The translations under genes and the position numbers were made by a program. Positions 18,596 through 27,992 of a stretch of DNA of 64,000 bases are shown here, piece by piece. The notes beneath the pieces were generated by a model. The model was not told the DNA's origin. It saw nothing but the letters and a program-made list of their open reading frames with translations, and searched no databases. Source of the stretch: Desulfosarcinaceae bacterium. GTDB taxonomy: Bacteria; Desulfobacterota; Desulfobacteria; Desulfobacterales; Desulfosarcinaceae. Within the stretch, counting starts at the first letter, position 1; each line of letters opens with the position of its first letter. Location: contig JASJCL010000020.1 of the NCBI GenBank assembly GCA_030066015.1, positions 48,968-112,967 of the forward strand. The letters are read 5' to 3'.

Positions 18596-19159
18596 TTACG
18601 CTAGCCCCGCTTTTCTCGCCGCCATCAGTTCATCCCGTGTTACCAGCGCGCTCACGTCGGGCACATGCTTGGCGATGTTCTCCAATCCACCCTCCTGACG
18701 GTCCACCAGCACGACGGATTTGACCACTTCCAGCCCCTCGCTGCGGGCCCGCTCGATCGCCTTGATGGTGGAGCCGCCGGTGGTGGCCACGTCATCGATC
18801 ACGGCCACCCGCTGGCCGGGCGCCAAATCCCCTTCGATCCACTTGACGATGCCATGGTCTTTCTGGGTTTTACGGATCGAGAAGGCATTGAGCGGCGCAC
18901 CGCCCAACTCGGAAGCGAACGCGGTTGCCACTGCGATGGGATCCGCCCCAAAGGTGAGGCCGCCCACGGCGTCCAGACCGACATCCTTGATCGCCTCGAA
19001 CATCAACCGGCCGACCAGGTACATACCCCGGGCGCTGAGGGTGGTGGGTTTGCAGTTGACGTAGTAGTGGCTGGTGGCGCCGGAGACCAGCTTGAAAGAG
19101 GGTGTATCGCTGTATTTAAAGGATTTTTGACACAATAACTGGATCAGTTCAGCCTTCAT
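18596..19159 (-). CDS. pyrE: Orotate phosphoribosyltransferase
   Basis: A 187-residue type I phosphoribosyltransferase that makes OMP from orotate and PRPP in UMP synthesis. The PRPP-binding loop is [13 protein letters not shown], and the N-terminal [16 protein letters not shown] is typical of the family. The ATG at 19159 is preferred over a GTG six bases upstream because the GGAGAGGGG site has better spacing. The gene is monocistronic and convergent with queD. Its leader contains two hairpins, one with a T-run (19234-19286) and one abutting the ribosome-binding site (19172-19187), suggesting attenuation or translational control. Confidence 0.95.
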   Translation of the reverse strand: MKAELIQLLCQKSFKYSDTPSFKLVSGATSHYYVNCKPTTLSARGMYLVGRLMFEAIKDVGLDAVGGLTFGADPIAVATAFASELGGAPLNAFSIRKTQKDHGIVKWIEGDLAPGQRVAVIDDVATTGGSTIKAIERARSEGLEVVKSVVLVDRQEGGLENIAKHVPDVSALVTRDELMAARKAGLA

Positions 19160-19171
19160 GGGCACCCCTCT

Positions 19172-19187
19172 CCAGGCCTAAGCCTGG
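19172..19187 (-). promoter_or_regulatory. Hairpin next to the pyrE ribosome-binding site
   Basis: On the minus strand CCAGGC-TTAG-GCCTGG forms a perfect 6-bp stem that ends exactly where the pyrE Shine-Dalgarno sequence (GGAGAGGGG) begins. It could influence ribosome access. It is seen directly in sequence; the function is inferred. Confidence 0.35.
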
Positions 19188-19233
19188 CGCTTGAATCAAA
19201 TAATATCTTGATTTTATAGGAATAATTATATAG

Positions 19234-19286
19234 AAAAGCCTCCACTGGTTGGAAGAAGCCGTTGTGTGGGTACAGTGGAGGCTTTT
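19234..19286 (-). terminator. Long inverted repeat upstream of pyrE, terminator or attenuator
   Basis: AAAAGCCTCCACTG (19234-19247) and CAGTGGAGGCTTTT (19273-19286) are perfect 14-bp complements with a 25-nt loop. Read leftward, the stem ends in CTTTTCTATATAATT, a U-rich tail suited to intrinsic termination. It lies about 75 nt before the pyrE start, with no leftward gene between 19286 and ftsE at 19478. It is therefore either an attenuator in the pyrE leader or a barrier between divergent units. Confidence 0.6.
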
Positions 19287-19477
19287 GAGCAGGGAAAACT
19301 GGGATCAGCACTCCCTGAACTCTTTCGGCTTCTTAGCAACAATACGAACCGAGTGTCAATGGATCTACCGCACCGGAAAGTATTTGGATTGCAAGTGTTT
19401 TCTGATCTCTCCGACCAACTCATTGGGTATGGGGTGCGGCGACCTGCCGCCCCGATCGCAGTGCCGCAGGAGGCTGA

Positions 19478-20215
19478 ATGAGAGCCCCCGGCGTCACCAG
19501 CGTCAATGGTGACAGCGGTGCCTTGATCCGCCTGTTTCATGTGAGCAAGCGCTTCGGCAAGAAGACGGCCCTTACCGACATCAGTCTCGATGTCGCTCCC
19601 AATGAGTTCCTCTTTGTCACCGGCCCCAGCGGCGCCGGTAAATCCACCCTGCTCCGGCTGCTCTATCTCGCGGAATCGACCACCGAGGGCCAGATCCTCA
19701 TCGACGGTGTCAACCTCGCGCGTGTCCAGCGCAGAGGCATTCCGTCGCTGCGGCGCAAATTCGGCATCGTTTTTCAAGATTACAAATTGATCCCATCCAA
19801 AACCGTTTTCGACAACGTCGCATTGGTGCTCGAGGCCCGGGGGGTCCGCCAGCGCCTCATCCAGAAAAAAGTGGGCGCCATGCTGCGCATGGTCGAGATG
19901 GGCGATCGCGGCGACGCCTTACCCCCCAGCCTTTCGGGTGGCGAGCAGCAGCGGGTTGCCGTGGCGCGGGCCGTCATCGGCGATCCCAAAATCATCTTGG
20001 CGGACGAACCCACCGGAAGCCTGGATGCCGCTGCGGCCGAGGCCATCTTCGGGCTGCTGCGACATTTCCATCAGCGGGGGGCCACCGTTATCGTGGCGAC
20101 CCACGATATCGAGCTGATCAAAGCGAGCCAAGAACGCGTCATCTGCCTGGAGGGCGGTCGGCTGCAGCCGTTGCCCGAACTAGGAGCCAGAACAAGCCAT
20201 GCCCCCCGCAATTAG
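19478..20215 (+). CDS. ftsE: Cell division ATP-binding protein FtsE
   Basis: A 245-residue ABC ATPase that with FtsX controls septal peptidoglycan hydrolysis. Walker A is GPSGAGKST at 49-57, the signature is LSGGEQQRVAVARA near 150, and Walker B is IILADEPTGSLD. AGGAGG lies just upstream of the ATG. The N-terminus has about 15 extra residues before LIRLFHVSKRFG compared with typical FtsE. It overlaps ftsX by 17 bp and heads a division operon, ftsE-ftsX-envC-ctpA-deacetylase, a standard arrangement in this phylum. Confidence 0.95.
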   Translation: MRAPGVTSVNGDSGALIRLFHVSKRFGKKTALTDISLDVAPNEFLFVTGPSGAGKSTLLRLLYLAESTTEGQILIDGVNLARVQRRGIPSLRRKFGIVFQDYKLIPSKTVFDNVALVLEARGVRQRLIQKKVGAMLRMVEMGDRGDALPPSLSGGEQQRVAVARAVIGDPKIILADEPTGSLDAAAAEAIFGLLRHFHQRGATVIVATHDIELIKASQERVICLEGGRLQPLPELGARTSHAPRN

Positions 20216-21080
20216 ACGCGCCCTCAGGGACATCGCCCTGAACCGTTTTCTCAACGCTGTGACAGTGGTCACCATCACACTGGCGGTGATTTTCGCCGGG
20301 GCCTTCGGCCTCTTCTTTTACAACGTCAATGGCCTTTTCCTGGATTGGCAGCGCGGCATCCGCATGATGGTGTATCTGGAGGACGGCATCAGCGATGCCC
20401 AGCGCCTGGACCTCAAGTTCCGCATCAAAACCATCGCCGGGGTGGCGGAGGCCGTCTACATCTCCCGCGCTGAGGCGCTGGAGACGCTCAAAACCCAATT
20501 GCAACAACAGTCCGGCGTGCTGGACCATCTGCGGGGGAATCCCCTTCCAGATGCGTTCGAGTTGACCTTTCGGCCGACAGCCCATGAGGGCCCGGGGCGC
20601 CTTGACCGCATCGCCGCCGAAATCGAAGCCTTGCCGGAGGTCGGCCAGGTGCTCTACGCCCAGCAATGGCTGCAACGCTTCTCGACCATCTTTAACCTGT
20701 TCAAACTGGTGGGGTATGGATTGGGTGGGATTTTCGGCCTGGCGGCCATCCTCATTGTCGCCAATACCATTCGTCTGATGATATACAACCGCCGCGATGA
20801 GATCGAGATCATGCGCCTGGTGGGGGCCGCCGACGGCTTCATCAACGCGCCATTTTACATCTGTGCCATGCTCCTGGGTGCCGTGGGAAGTTTGCTGGGT
20901 CTGACCATTCTATTGGCGCTCTACAGCGGCATTTCCCGTCAGATCCAGCAGAGCCTGTACGGTGCCCTGCCGACGATGAGCTTTTTTCCGTGGTATTGGT
21001 GCATCGGAATTCTGATCGCCGGGATGCTGGTTGGCGCACTGGGCTGTCTGGTTTCCATGAAACAATACCTCAAGGCGTGA
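20199..21080 (+). CDS. ftsX: Cell division protein FtsX
   Basis: A 293-residue permease-like subunit of FtsEX. One transmembrane helix lies near residues 20-45 (VTITLAVIFAGAFGLFF). A periplasmic domain of about 110 residues follows, then three helices near the C-terminus (about 165-190, 215-245, 262-285), matching FtsX topology. FtsX carries conformational signals from FtsE to EnvC-type activators outside the membrane, and an EnvC-like gene follows 33 bp later. Confidence 0.93.
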   Translation: MPPAIRRALRDIALNRFLNAVTVVTITLAVIFAGAFGLFFYNVNGLFLDWQRGIRMMVYLEDGISDAQRLDLKFRIKTIAGVAEAVYISRAEALETLKTQLQQQSGVLDHLRGNPLPDAFELTFRPTAHEGPGRLDRIAAEIEALPEVGQVLYAQQWLQRFSTIFNLFKLVGYGLGGIFGLAAILIVANTIRLMIYNRRDEIEIMRLVGAADGFINAPFYICAMLLGAVGSLLGLTILLALYSGISRQIQQSLYGALPTMSFFPWYWCIGILIAGMLVGALGCLVSMKQYLKA

Positions 21081-21113
21081 CATGCGCAGCTGAAAGACGA
21101 TGGTTTGGGAGTG

Positions 21114-22604
21114 ATGCCGATACTGCGAAACATGTGCAATCTCATCCTCCTGCTTCTCCTTGCAGGGGGGGGAAGCCTGGGGATTCCCCTCCCCGTGACG
21201 GGCGCTGAAACCGGCTATATCCGGGTCATGGACCTGACCATGCGGAGCGGTCCGGGCAAGCAGACGCGTCCCATCAAGACCCTGGAACGCGGCGCGGTCG
21301 TTGCCGTCTTGGGGCGACAAAACGGCTGGTTGAAGATCCACCACGACGGCCATACCGGGTACATCCTCAACGAGCCGACCTACGTCCGACTGCTCGCCGA
21401 GGCGGCGGAAGATGTATCGACCGCCCAACCCCCTCAGCGCAAAAAGGCGATCGAAGACCGAATCAAGTCCTCCGAAGCCGAGCTGGCCGCACTACGCGAC
21501 CGGGAAACGGCCCTCAGCGACGCTGTCGACCAGGCCGAAAGGCGCTCGAACCGCAAACGTCGGCAGGTGATGGCCACCGAGGCGGCACTCAGTGCATTGG
21601 AGAATCGAATCGATACGGAGCAGACCCAGCTCACTGACCTCGCGTCCCGCATCCGCTCCAATTCGGTGTATGCCGGTCAACGGATCAGGGCATTGCATCA
21701 GCTCAATACCTTGGGCACCCTGCCGGTATTGGCGACATCTGAGTCCTGGATGGATTTTCTCAAGCGCAGGGCCGCCCTGGCGCGCATCTTAGCGGACGAC
21801 CGGGAAACCTTGGATGCCCTTGTCGCCAGTCGACAGCAGCAAGCGGCGCTATTGCAGCAGCTCAACGAGCGCCGCAGTGAGCAGCAGCGGCTCGAGGAGA
21901 ATCTCCGCCAGGAGCTGGCGGTGCTGACCGCCCATCTGGCGGAGCGCAGCGAGATGCTGTCACGCATCAAATCCGAGGAGACTTTACAGGAGGCGCTTAT
22001 CCGCGGGTTGCAGGCGTCGGCCAAGGAGCTGGACGCTGCCATCGGCCAACTGGCCGTGCCGGCTGCAAGGGAGACCGAAGCCGACCCAACTTCGACAGCG
22101 GCAACTTTGAAACCGGCCACGGCGATGGCCGCCCCGCCGCCCGAAACCGCGTCACCCCCCTTTATAAAGCTAAAAGGATTGCTTAATTTACCGGTGAGCG
22201 GTAAAATTGTGAGTTCCTATGGCCCTTACCGAAATGCCGAATTCAACGTGATGAACTTTCGCAGCGGTGTCCTGATTCGGGCCGATCGGGGCGAACCCAT
22301 TCACGCGGTTGCTAATGGTAAGACCCTTTTTGCCGATTGGTTCAAAGGGTACGGTAATATGCTGATCATAGACCACGGTGACCACTACTACACCGTTTAT
22401 GCCCACCTTGAGGCGCTCTTTAAGGCCCGTGGCGAGGCGGTCGATGCGGATGAGGTCATTGCGACGGTGGGGGACACGGCAACACTGGTGGGCCCAGGCT
22501 TGCACTTTGAGGTCCGCCACCATGGCAAGCCCATGGATCCCCTGCCATGGTTGCGTTCCACCGATAGTGCTGCATCTGACCGCAAAAAAGGAGTCGATGG
22601 ATAA
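21114..22604 (+). CDS. envC: EnvC-like murein hydrolase activator with N-terminal SH3 domain
   Basis: A 496-residue exported protein. A signal peptide (about 1-30) is followed by an SH3b domain (about 35-85, VMDLTMRSGPGKQ), a long coiled coil (about 100-320), and a C-terminal LytM/peptidase M23 domain (about 355-490). The M23 domain lacks the first zinc ligand motif (NFRSGVLI in place of HxGxD), as in E. coli EnvC, so it likely activates amidases and does not cut peptidoglycan itself. The SH3b domain is absent from E. coli EnvC. The start is uncertain: ATG at 21114 is close to GGGAG, and TTG and GTG codons lie just before. It overlaps ctpA by 8 bp. Confidence 0.85.
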   Translation: MPILRNMCNLILLLLLAGGGSLGIPLPVTGAETGYIRVMDLTMRSGPGKQTRPIKTLERGAVVAVLGRQNGWLKIHHDGHTGYILNEPTYVRLLAEAAEDVSTAQPPQRKKAIEDRIKSSEAELAALRDRETALSDAVDQAERRSNRKRRQVMATEAALSALENRIDTEQTQLTDLASRIRSNSVYAGQRIRALHQLNTLGTLPVLATSESWMDFLKRRAALARILADDRETLDALVASRQQQAALLQQLNERRSEQQRLEENLRQELAVLTAHLAERSEMLSRIKSEETLQEALIRGLQASAKELDAAIGQLAVPAARETEADPTSTAATLKPATAMAAPPPETASPPFIKLKGLLNLPVSGKIVSSYGPYRNAEFNVMNFRSGVLIRADRGEPIHAVANGKTLFADWFKGYGNMLIIDHGDHYYTVYAHLEALFKARGEAVDADEVIATVGDTATLVGPGLHFEVRHHGKPMDPLPWLRSTDSAASDRKKGVDG

Positions 22605-23943
22605 AATGGCAACAGCAAAGAAACATTGGTTCAACATTTGGCTGGTGGGGCTTCTCATTGTAGCCGGCTGGACCTTGGGACAAGGGTTTTACCGCGATCT
22701 CTCGGCGACGAGCAACGATGAGACCTACGAGGGTCTGAAGGTGTTTTCAGACGTTATAGAACTCATCGAGAACAACTACGTCGACAAGGTGGACACCAAG
22801 AAGCTGGTGGAGGAGGCCGTGCGCGGTATGGTGGGCAGCCTGGACCCCCACTCCGCCCTCCTTCCGCCCGAGGCCTTCAAGGAGCTTCAAATCGACACCC
22901 ACGGGGAGTTCACCGGCATCGGCATCCACGTCACCATGCGCAACAATCTCGTGACGGTTATTTCGCCCATTGAAGGCACCCCCGCCTACAAGGCCGGCAT
23001 CAAGGCCGGAGACAAGATTGTCAAGGTTGATGGGGAGACCACCGAGGACCTGCGCGAGGCGGTCAAACGAATGCGCGGTCCCAAAGGCACGAAAGTGGTC
23101 ATCACAATTTTGCGAGAAGGGGAGACCGATCCCCTGGAATTCGACATCGTTCGCGATGTTATTCCCATTTACAGCGTCAAACACGCCATCCTGAAGCCGG
23201 GCTACGGCTATGTCTGGGTAACCAACTTCCGTGACAACACCAGCGAGGACCTTCTCAAAGCCCTCGAGGAGATGGAGGGCGGCGATGCACCTCTCAAAGG
23301 GCTGGTTCTGGATCTGCGCGACAATCCCGGCGGGATTCTCAGTCAGGCGATTCAGATTTCGGACATCTTCCTCGAAGAGGGTGAAATTCTCTCCATCAAA
23401 GGTCGCCTCAAAAAACACACCAAGGTCTTCAAGGCCCATGTGGATGACACGCCGCGCAGTTATCCCCTTGTCGTCCTCATCAACGGCGGCAGTGCCAGCG
23501 CCTCCGAGATCGTGGCCGGTGCACTCCAGGATCACAAGCGGGCCCTCATCATGGGGACCACCTCTTTCGGCAAGGGCTCTGTACAAACCGTGGAAACGCT
23601 GAGAGACGGCTATGGGCTCAAGTTCACCATCGCCCGCTACTATACCCCCAGCGGCCGCTCCATCCAGGCCAAGGGGGTGGTGCCCGACATCGTTGTCAAT
23701 CCGGGCCGCATCGATGAGAACGGCGCCAAACCGGAGAACCTGATCAAGGAGAAGGATCTTAAGAATCATCTCAATGCAGAGGATGAAAAGAGCACGCCGC
23801 AGGAACCAAACGAGCGTCAGATGCGCCTGGAGACCCGACACAGCCCTGTCGAGAGCCAGGAACTTCTTAAAGATCAGCAGGTTCGGCGGGCACTGGACCT
23901 TCTGATCTCATACGATATCTTTACTCAACTGAAGAATGGCTAA
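22597..23943 (+). CDS. ctpA: C-terminal processing protease, S41 family
   Basis: A 448-residue periplasmic serine protease anchored by an N-terminal hydrophobic helix (about 13-32). A PDZ domain (about 95-170, GIGIHVTMRNNLVTVISP) precedes the S41 core. The catalytic dyad is Ser about 301 in NGGSASASEI and Lys about 326 in GTTSFGKGSVQ, a 25-residue spacing typical of CtpB. The ATG at 22597 follows AAAAGGAG and overlaps the envC stop. CtpA proteases trim or degrade envelope hydrolases, consistent with its place after EnvC. It overlaps the next gene by 8 bp. Confidence 0.93.
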   Translation: MDKMATAKKHWFNIWLVGLLIVAGWTLGQGFYRDLSATSNDETYEGLKVFSDVIELIENNYVDKVDTKKLVEEAVRGMVGSLDPHSALLPPEAFKELQIDTHGEFTGIGIHVTMRNNLVTVISPIEGTPAYKAGIKAGDKIVKVDGETTEDLREAVKRMRGPKGTKVVITILREGETDPLEFDIVRDVIPIYSVKHAILKPGYGYVWVTNFRDNTSEDLLKALEEMEGGDAPLKGLVLDLRDNPGGILSQAIQISDIFLEEGEILSIKGRLKKHTKVFKAHVDDTPRSYPLVVLINGGSASASEIVAGALQDHKRALIMGTTSFGKGSVQTVETLRDGYGLKFTIARYYTPSGRSIQAKGVVPDIVVNPGRIDENGAKPENLIKEKDLKNHLNAEDEKSTPQEPNERQMRLETRHSPVESQELLKDQQVRRALDLLISYDIFTQLKNG

Positions 23944-25009
23944 AAAGGGCGCTCGACGGTCCGCTCCTGCGCGCCGCAGCGGACCATCCAAAAGCAGAAC
24001 CAAGCGCACGGCCCAGGGGAGAGCCCATCGCCCCCGCCGAAATCGCCATCCGCTCCAACACCGGCTGAGTTGGCAGCTGTCAAAGGCGGTCTTGGGGCTG
24101 GCCATCTTGGTGATGCTGGTGGTGAGCGCCGCTGCCATGGCCCACCACTTGCTTTTGCGGGCCCCTTATGGTCGCCTTGCCAAACCCATCCCACCGGCAG
24201 CGCCCCCTCACGCGAGCGAATCCCGACCGACGGCGTCTGCGGTGCGCCACAAGGTGCCGGCCTACGAAATTTTCGACCAGCACACACCACCCGAACCTGA
24301 AGCGACACCCCAACCACCCGTTCCATCTGATGGCAAACGACGCCCCCTGGTGGCCATCATCATTGACGATCTGGGCTACGACTACCAATTGGCCGCGCAT
24401 TTTTTAGAGCTGGACGGTCCCTTCACGTTCAGCATGCTGCCCCGTGGGCCGTTCACGCGGAAGATCATCGCCGAGGCCCACGCCAAAGGGAACGAGATCA
24501 TGCTGCACCTCCCCATGGAACCCATGGAGTATCCCGAGGTCAGCCCAGGACCGGGCGCCCTTCTGGCCGGCATGACGCCGGACGAGCTATTGGCCCAACT
24601 GGACGCCGATCTGGCGGCCATCCCCCATGTCAAAGGGGTCAACAATCATATGGGCTCCCGCCTCAGTACCCTGGCACCGCAGATGCGCCAGATCTTCTCC
24701 CGTCTCAAGGCTCGGGGACTCTATTACATCGACAGCCGTACGACCAAAGAGACTGTCGGGCGGCCCGCGGCCGAACGGCTTCAGCTCAATTTCGCCGAGC
24801 GTGACATCTTCATCGATCATTTTCAGGATGCCGATTTCATCCGTCAGCAACTGCGACGCCTGATCCAGCGGGCCTACGCCCAGGGGTACGCCATCGGCAT
24901 CGCACATCCCCACCCGCTGACCATTGAGCTGATAAAAGCCGGCTTGCCCGACCTCAAGAAACAGGTCTCACTGGTGCCGGTCTCCGCTGTGGTGCAAGTG
25001 GCCGGGTAG
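23936..25009 (+). CDS. Divergent polysaccharide deacetylase family protein (YibQ-like)
   Basis: A 357-residue protein with a very basic, Arg/Ser-rich N-terminus (about 1-43), one transmembrane helix (about 46-68), a Pro-rich linker, and a C-terminal divergent polysaccharide deacetylase (DUF610) domain (about 115-355). Motifs LVAIIIDDLGYD, MLPRGPFTRKI, LHLPMEPME and NNHMGSRLS are typical. YibQ proteins follow EnvC and CtpA in many proteobacteria and probably act on peptidoglycan or its amidases at the septum, but activity is unproven. The long basic cytoplasmic tail is unusual in length. It is the last gene of the ftsE operon. Confidence 0.88.
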   Translation: MAKKGARRSAPARRSGPSKSRTKRTAQGRAHRPRRNRHPLQHRLSWQLSKAVLGLAILVMLVVSAAAMAHHLLLRAPYGRLAKPIPPAAPPHASESRPTASAVRHKVPAYEIFDQHTPPEPEATPQPPVPSDGKRRPLVAIIIDDLGYDYQLAAHFLELDGPFTFSMLPRGPFTRKIIAEAHAKGNEIMLHLPMEPMEYPEVSPGPGALLAGMTPDELLAQLDADLAAIPHVKGVNNHMGSRLSTLAPQMRQIFSRLKARGLYYIDSRTTKETVGRPAAERLQLNFAERDIFIDHFQDADFIRQQLRRLIQRAYAQGYAIGIAHPHPLTIELIKAGLPDLKKQVSLVPVSAVVQVAG

Positions 25010-25209
25010 GCGGCAGCATCAGCGGTGGGCTTGAACGAGGTCGACTTCTCTGCAATAGTGGTTGGCGACCGACCGACGCGGAATTGGTGGGTCCGTCGCT
25101 GGCGGTTGCCGTCGCGACATCTTCTGCCGCGCGCACACTGAGAACCATCATCTCGTATTGAAGGCCGTTCTCTAACGCTGCGCCATAGACTTCCATAGGG
25201 ACGTCTTGC

Positions 25210-26910
25210 ATGTACAACGCCTACTTCGGCTTCAAGGAGAAACCGTTTAAGCTGGTACCCAACCCGGCCTTTCTCTATCTGGGCAAATGCCATGAAGATG
25301 CCCTCGCCCACCTGACCTATGCCACCAATGAAGGGGATGGTTTTGTAGAGATCAGCGGTGAGGTGGGTACCGGCAAAACCACCCTCTGCAGGGTCTTCCT
25401 CGAAAATCTAAACGCCAACACCGAGTCGGCCTACATTTTCAATCCCCGCCTGGAGTCGCTCCAACTGCTGCGCACCATCAACAGTGAATTCGGCATCCGC
25501 AATCGCAGCCCGCATGCCACCCTCAAGGACCATCTGGATGATCTGAACGCATTTCTAATCAAGAAGCGCACCGACGGTAAGCGCATCTTGCTGTTCATCG
25601 ACGAGGCACAGAATCTAAGCACCGCCAACCTTGAGCTGATCCGGATGCTGTCCAATCTGGAGACCACCCGTTCCAAGCTGCTGCAAATTGTCCTGGTGGG
25701 ACAACCCGAACTCAGCGAAAAGCTTGAACGCCACGATTTGCGCCAGCTCCGCCAGCGGATCAACTTGACCTGCTACCTGGTTCCCCTGAGTCGCCGGGAG
25801 ACGAGGGCCTATGTAGAGCATCGTATCGGCATCGCTGCTCAGAAGCAGCTCAATCTCTTTACCGCCGCCGCGCACCGGGCTATCTTCAACTACTCCGAAG
25901 GCGTTCCGCGGCGGATCAACATCGTCTGTGACCGTGCCTTACTGGCAACCTACAGCACCAATCAGAAACGGGTGACGCTGTCCACCGTTCGCACCGTCGT
26001 CAAAGAGCTGCAGGCGCAGCTGCCGGCCCGGCGCACCCGAGCACGCGTCAACGTGCCCACCTGGGCCCCACTGCTCGGCGTGCTGCTGCTGCTGCTGCTC
26101 ATGCTGCAGCTCGTGCTCCAGGTGCAATACGCACGGAAATTCTCAAGTGTCCAGGGGGGCCTCGCCAGTGCCACCGCCGAGGCCAAGCGTTTCCCCATCA
26201 ACGATCCCGCCGTCCTTGCCCCCCCTCCGCACGCCGCGCCAGACGCAGCGATCGAGCACACCTGGCCCGAGGTGATCGCCGCGATCGATCCCAGACAATC
26301 GCGGCATGACAGTCTCGTTGAGCTGCTGAACCTCTGGCAGATCTCCGCCGGTCAGATCATCACCGATTTCGGCACGGGCGACGCGGCATCCTTCTTCCGA
26401 CTCTCCGCCCTGCGCTACGATCTCCAGGTACAGACCATCGATGGAGACCTGGCCCTCGTGCGCCGCCTCAACCGACCCGCCATTGTCGCTCTTCAGCGGC
26501 CCGACGGACCGGATCCCGGCTTTGCGGTGCTGGTGGCAATTTCCGACAACCGCGCCACGCTGCGCGGCGGCGGTGCAGAGGCCCCCTGGGAAGTGGAGGT
26601 TACCATCCCGGAGCTGATGGCCCAGTTGTCTGGTCCCATCCATCTGTTTTGGAAAGACTTTCTATCGGATCCGGGAACGATTCCAGTGAGTAGCGCCCCT
26701 GAGACCGTTATCGCCCTGAAACTGCTCCTGCGCGATATGGGACACACCGAGATCGTCATCGCTCCGGTGTACGATGAACTCACCGAGCAGGTCGTTCGAC
26801 AAGTACAGCTCAAATATGGTCTCAAAGTCGATGGCTTGGTGGGGCCGATGACCAAAATTTGCCTCTACAACGACAATCCGAAACTCTGGCAGCCGAGCCT
26901 GAGCTCCTGA
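25210..26910 (+). CDS. ExeA/GspA-type ATPase with peptidoglycan-binding domain
   Basis: A 566-residue protein. The cytoplasmic AAA ATPase has Walker A GEVGTGKTT at 50-58 and Walker B ILLFIDEAQNL near 134. A transmembrane helix rich in Leu is at about 280-303. The periplasmic part holds a C39-peptidase-like domain (about 355-470) and a C-terminal peptidoglycan-binding repeat (about 520-555, YGLKVDGLVGPMTK). GspA (ExeA) with GspB inserts the type II secretion secretin through peptidoglycan, and a GspB-like gene follows. No other gsp genes are in the window, so the partner machine could be a T2SS or type IV pilus elsewhere. Confidence 0.88.
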   Translation: MYNAYFGFKEKPFKLVPNPAFLYLGKCHEDALAHLTYATNEGDGFVEISGEVGTGKTTLCRVFLENLNANTESAYIFNPRLESLQLLRTINSEFGIRNRSPHATLKDHLDDLNAFLIKKRTDGKRILLFIDEAQNLSTANLELIRMLSNLETTRSKLLQIVLVGQPELSEKLERHDLRQLRQRINLTCYLVPLSRRETRAYVEHRIGIAAQKQLNLFTAAAHRAIFNYSEGVPRRINIVCDRALLATYSTNQKRVTLSTVRTVVKELQAQLPARRTRARVNVPTWAPLLGVLLLLLLMLQLVLQVQYARKFSSVQGGLASATAEAKRFPINDPAVLAPPPHAAPDAAIEHTWPEVIAAIDPRQSRHDSLVELLNLWQISAGQIITDFGTGDAASFFRLSALRYDLQVQTIDGDLALVRRLNRPAIVALQRPDGPDPGFAVLVAISDNRATLRGGGAEAPWEVEVTIPELMAQLSGPIHLFWKDFLSDPGTIPVSSAPETVIALKLLLRDMGHTEIVIAPVYDELTEQVVRQVQLKYGLKVDGLVGPMTKICLYNDNPKLWQPSLSS

Positions 26911-26967
26911 CATTATGGTCGATCGCCGGGAGGTGCTGGCGGACGGTCCTTTGCATAGGTGGATGTT

Positions 26968-27894
26968 GTGAGCACCATTCTCAAAGCACTGAAAAAGCTC
27001 GAGCAGGAAACCCAGTCCACGGCAGCGGTGACCCCCGTACGGGGGGAGACGCCGGTAGCCGGCACCGGCTCATCACGCCCGAAACGTATCTGGATCGCCA
27101 TCGGGATCAGCGCCGCGCTTCTCAGCCTGGGTCTGGTGCTCTTCATTTTCCTGCGACCGACCGTGACGCCATCGGTCCCCACACCAAAATTTGAACCCAT
27201 CCCCCAACCGCCTCCCGCAAGTGATACTGCGGCGGTCGACAAACTACCCATGCCGAAGGTTTACCCGCCGCCACAGCCGGGAGACACGGGTGGTGCCAGC
27301 TCCCCTGAAACCGTACCCGGCACCCAGGCGGCGGGTGGCGGTCCTCCGTCTTCCGCACCAGCCGACGCCCAGCCGAAAGCACCGTCGATGGCGGTGGAAC
27401 TGGACCGAAGCATCTCCGCTTCGGCGCCCCCGGTGGGGAGCGCCACACCCTCCGAAACCAAGCGCACATCTGATTCAGCGGCGCCGCCCGTATCTCAGCC
27501 GCTCCCGCAAGCGCCCCCGCCTCAGACAGCGGTCGCCGCCACACCGCGGCCTGCAGCGCCGTCGACGGCATCTGCGCCGACACTCCCCCCCGAGCCCACC
27601 ACGCCACCTGCGGAAAAAGGGGATCAAACTGCAGTTGCCCCACCGACGCCGTCAACGCCCGAAGCACCTGAGGATCCTTACGCAGATGTGCCACGCATTG
27701 AGCCGAACAGCCCCATCAATCTTCAGGCTATCTCTTGGGCACAGCCGGCAGAAAACAGCATCGCCGTTATCAACAATAGTGTCCTGCACGAGGGGGACAG
27801 TGTGGCGGGTTACACCGTGGTCAAGATCCGCCCCGATGACGTGATCCTGCGGCGTGAAGGGCGGTTATGGCGGGCCAGTTTCACCATTCGATAA
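26968..27894 (+). CDS. GspB-like general secretion pathway protein
   Basis: A 308-residue inner-membrane protein. The GTG at 26968 follows AGGTGG with a good gap and gives the family-typical start STILKALKKLEQE; a GTG three codons earlier is the alternative. One transmembrane helix is at about 35-58. A long Pro/Ala-rich periplasmic linker (about 65-245) reaches a compact C-terminal domain (about 250-308, INLQAISWAQ, AVINNSVLHEGDSV, VILRREGRLWRASF) that matches the GspB domain. It works with the upstream ExeA-like ATPase. The linker is low-complexity and longer than usual. Confidence 0.87.
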   Translation: MSTILKALKKLEQETQSTAAVTPVRGETPVAGTGSSRPKRIWIAIGISAALLSLGLVLFIFLRPTVTPSVPTPKFEPIPQPPPASDTAAVDKLPMPKVYPPPQPGDTGGASSPETVPGTQAAGGGPPSSAPADAQPKAPSMAVELDRSISASAPPVGSATPSETKRTSDSAAPPVSQPLPQAPPPQTAVAATPRPAAPSTASAPTLPPEPTTPPAEKGDQTAVAPPTPSTPEAPEDPYADVPRIEPNSPINLQAISWAQPAENSIAVINNSVLHEGDSVAGYTVVKIRPDDVILRREGRLWRASFTIR

Positions 27895-27992
27895 GGGGAA
27901 AGGCATCCCTGTGCGAGATCGGCTCTCTCGGGGCTTGGCAACGGGCGGTGACTTGTCGCTTCGGCGTCAGGTGACAGCGGCGTCCCCCGCTG

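Noticed and set aside
18445..18723. 92-codon reading frame across the queD-pyrE junction
   Set aside because: It is produced by the 52-bp repeat being read in another frame and then runs antisense to pyrE.
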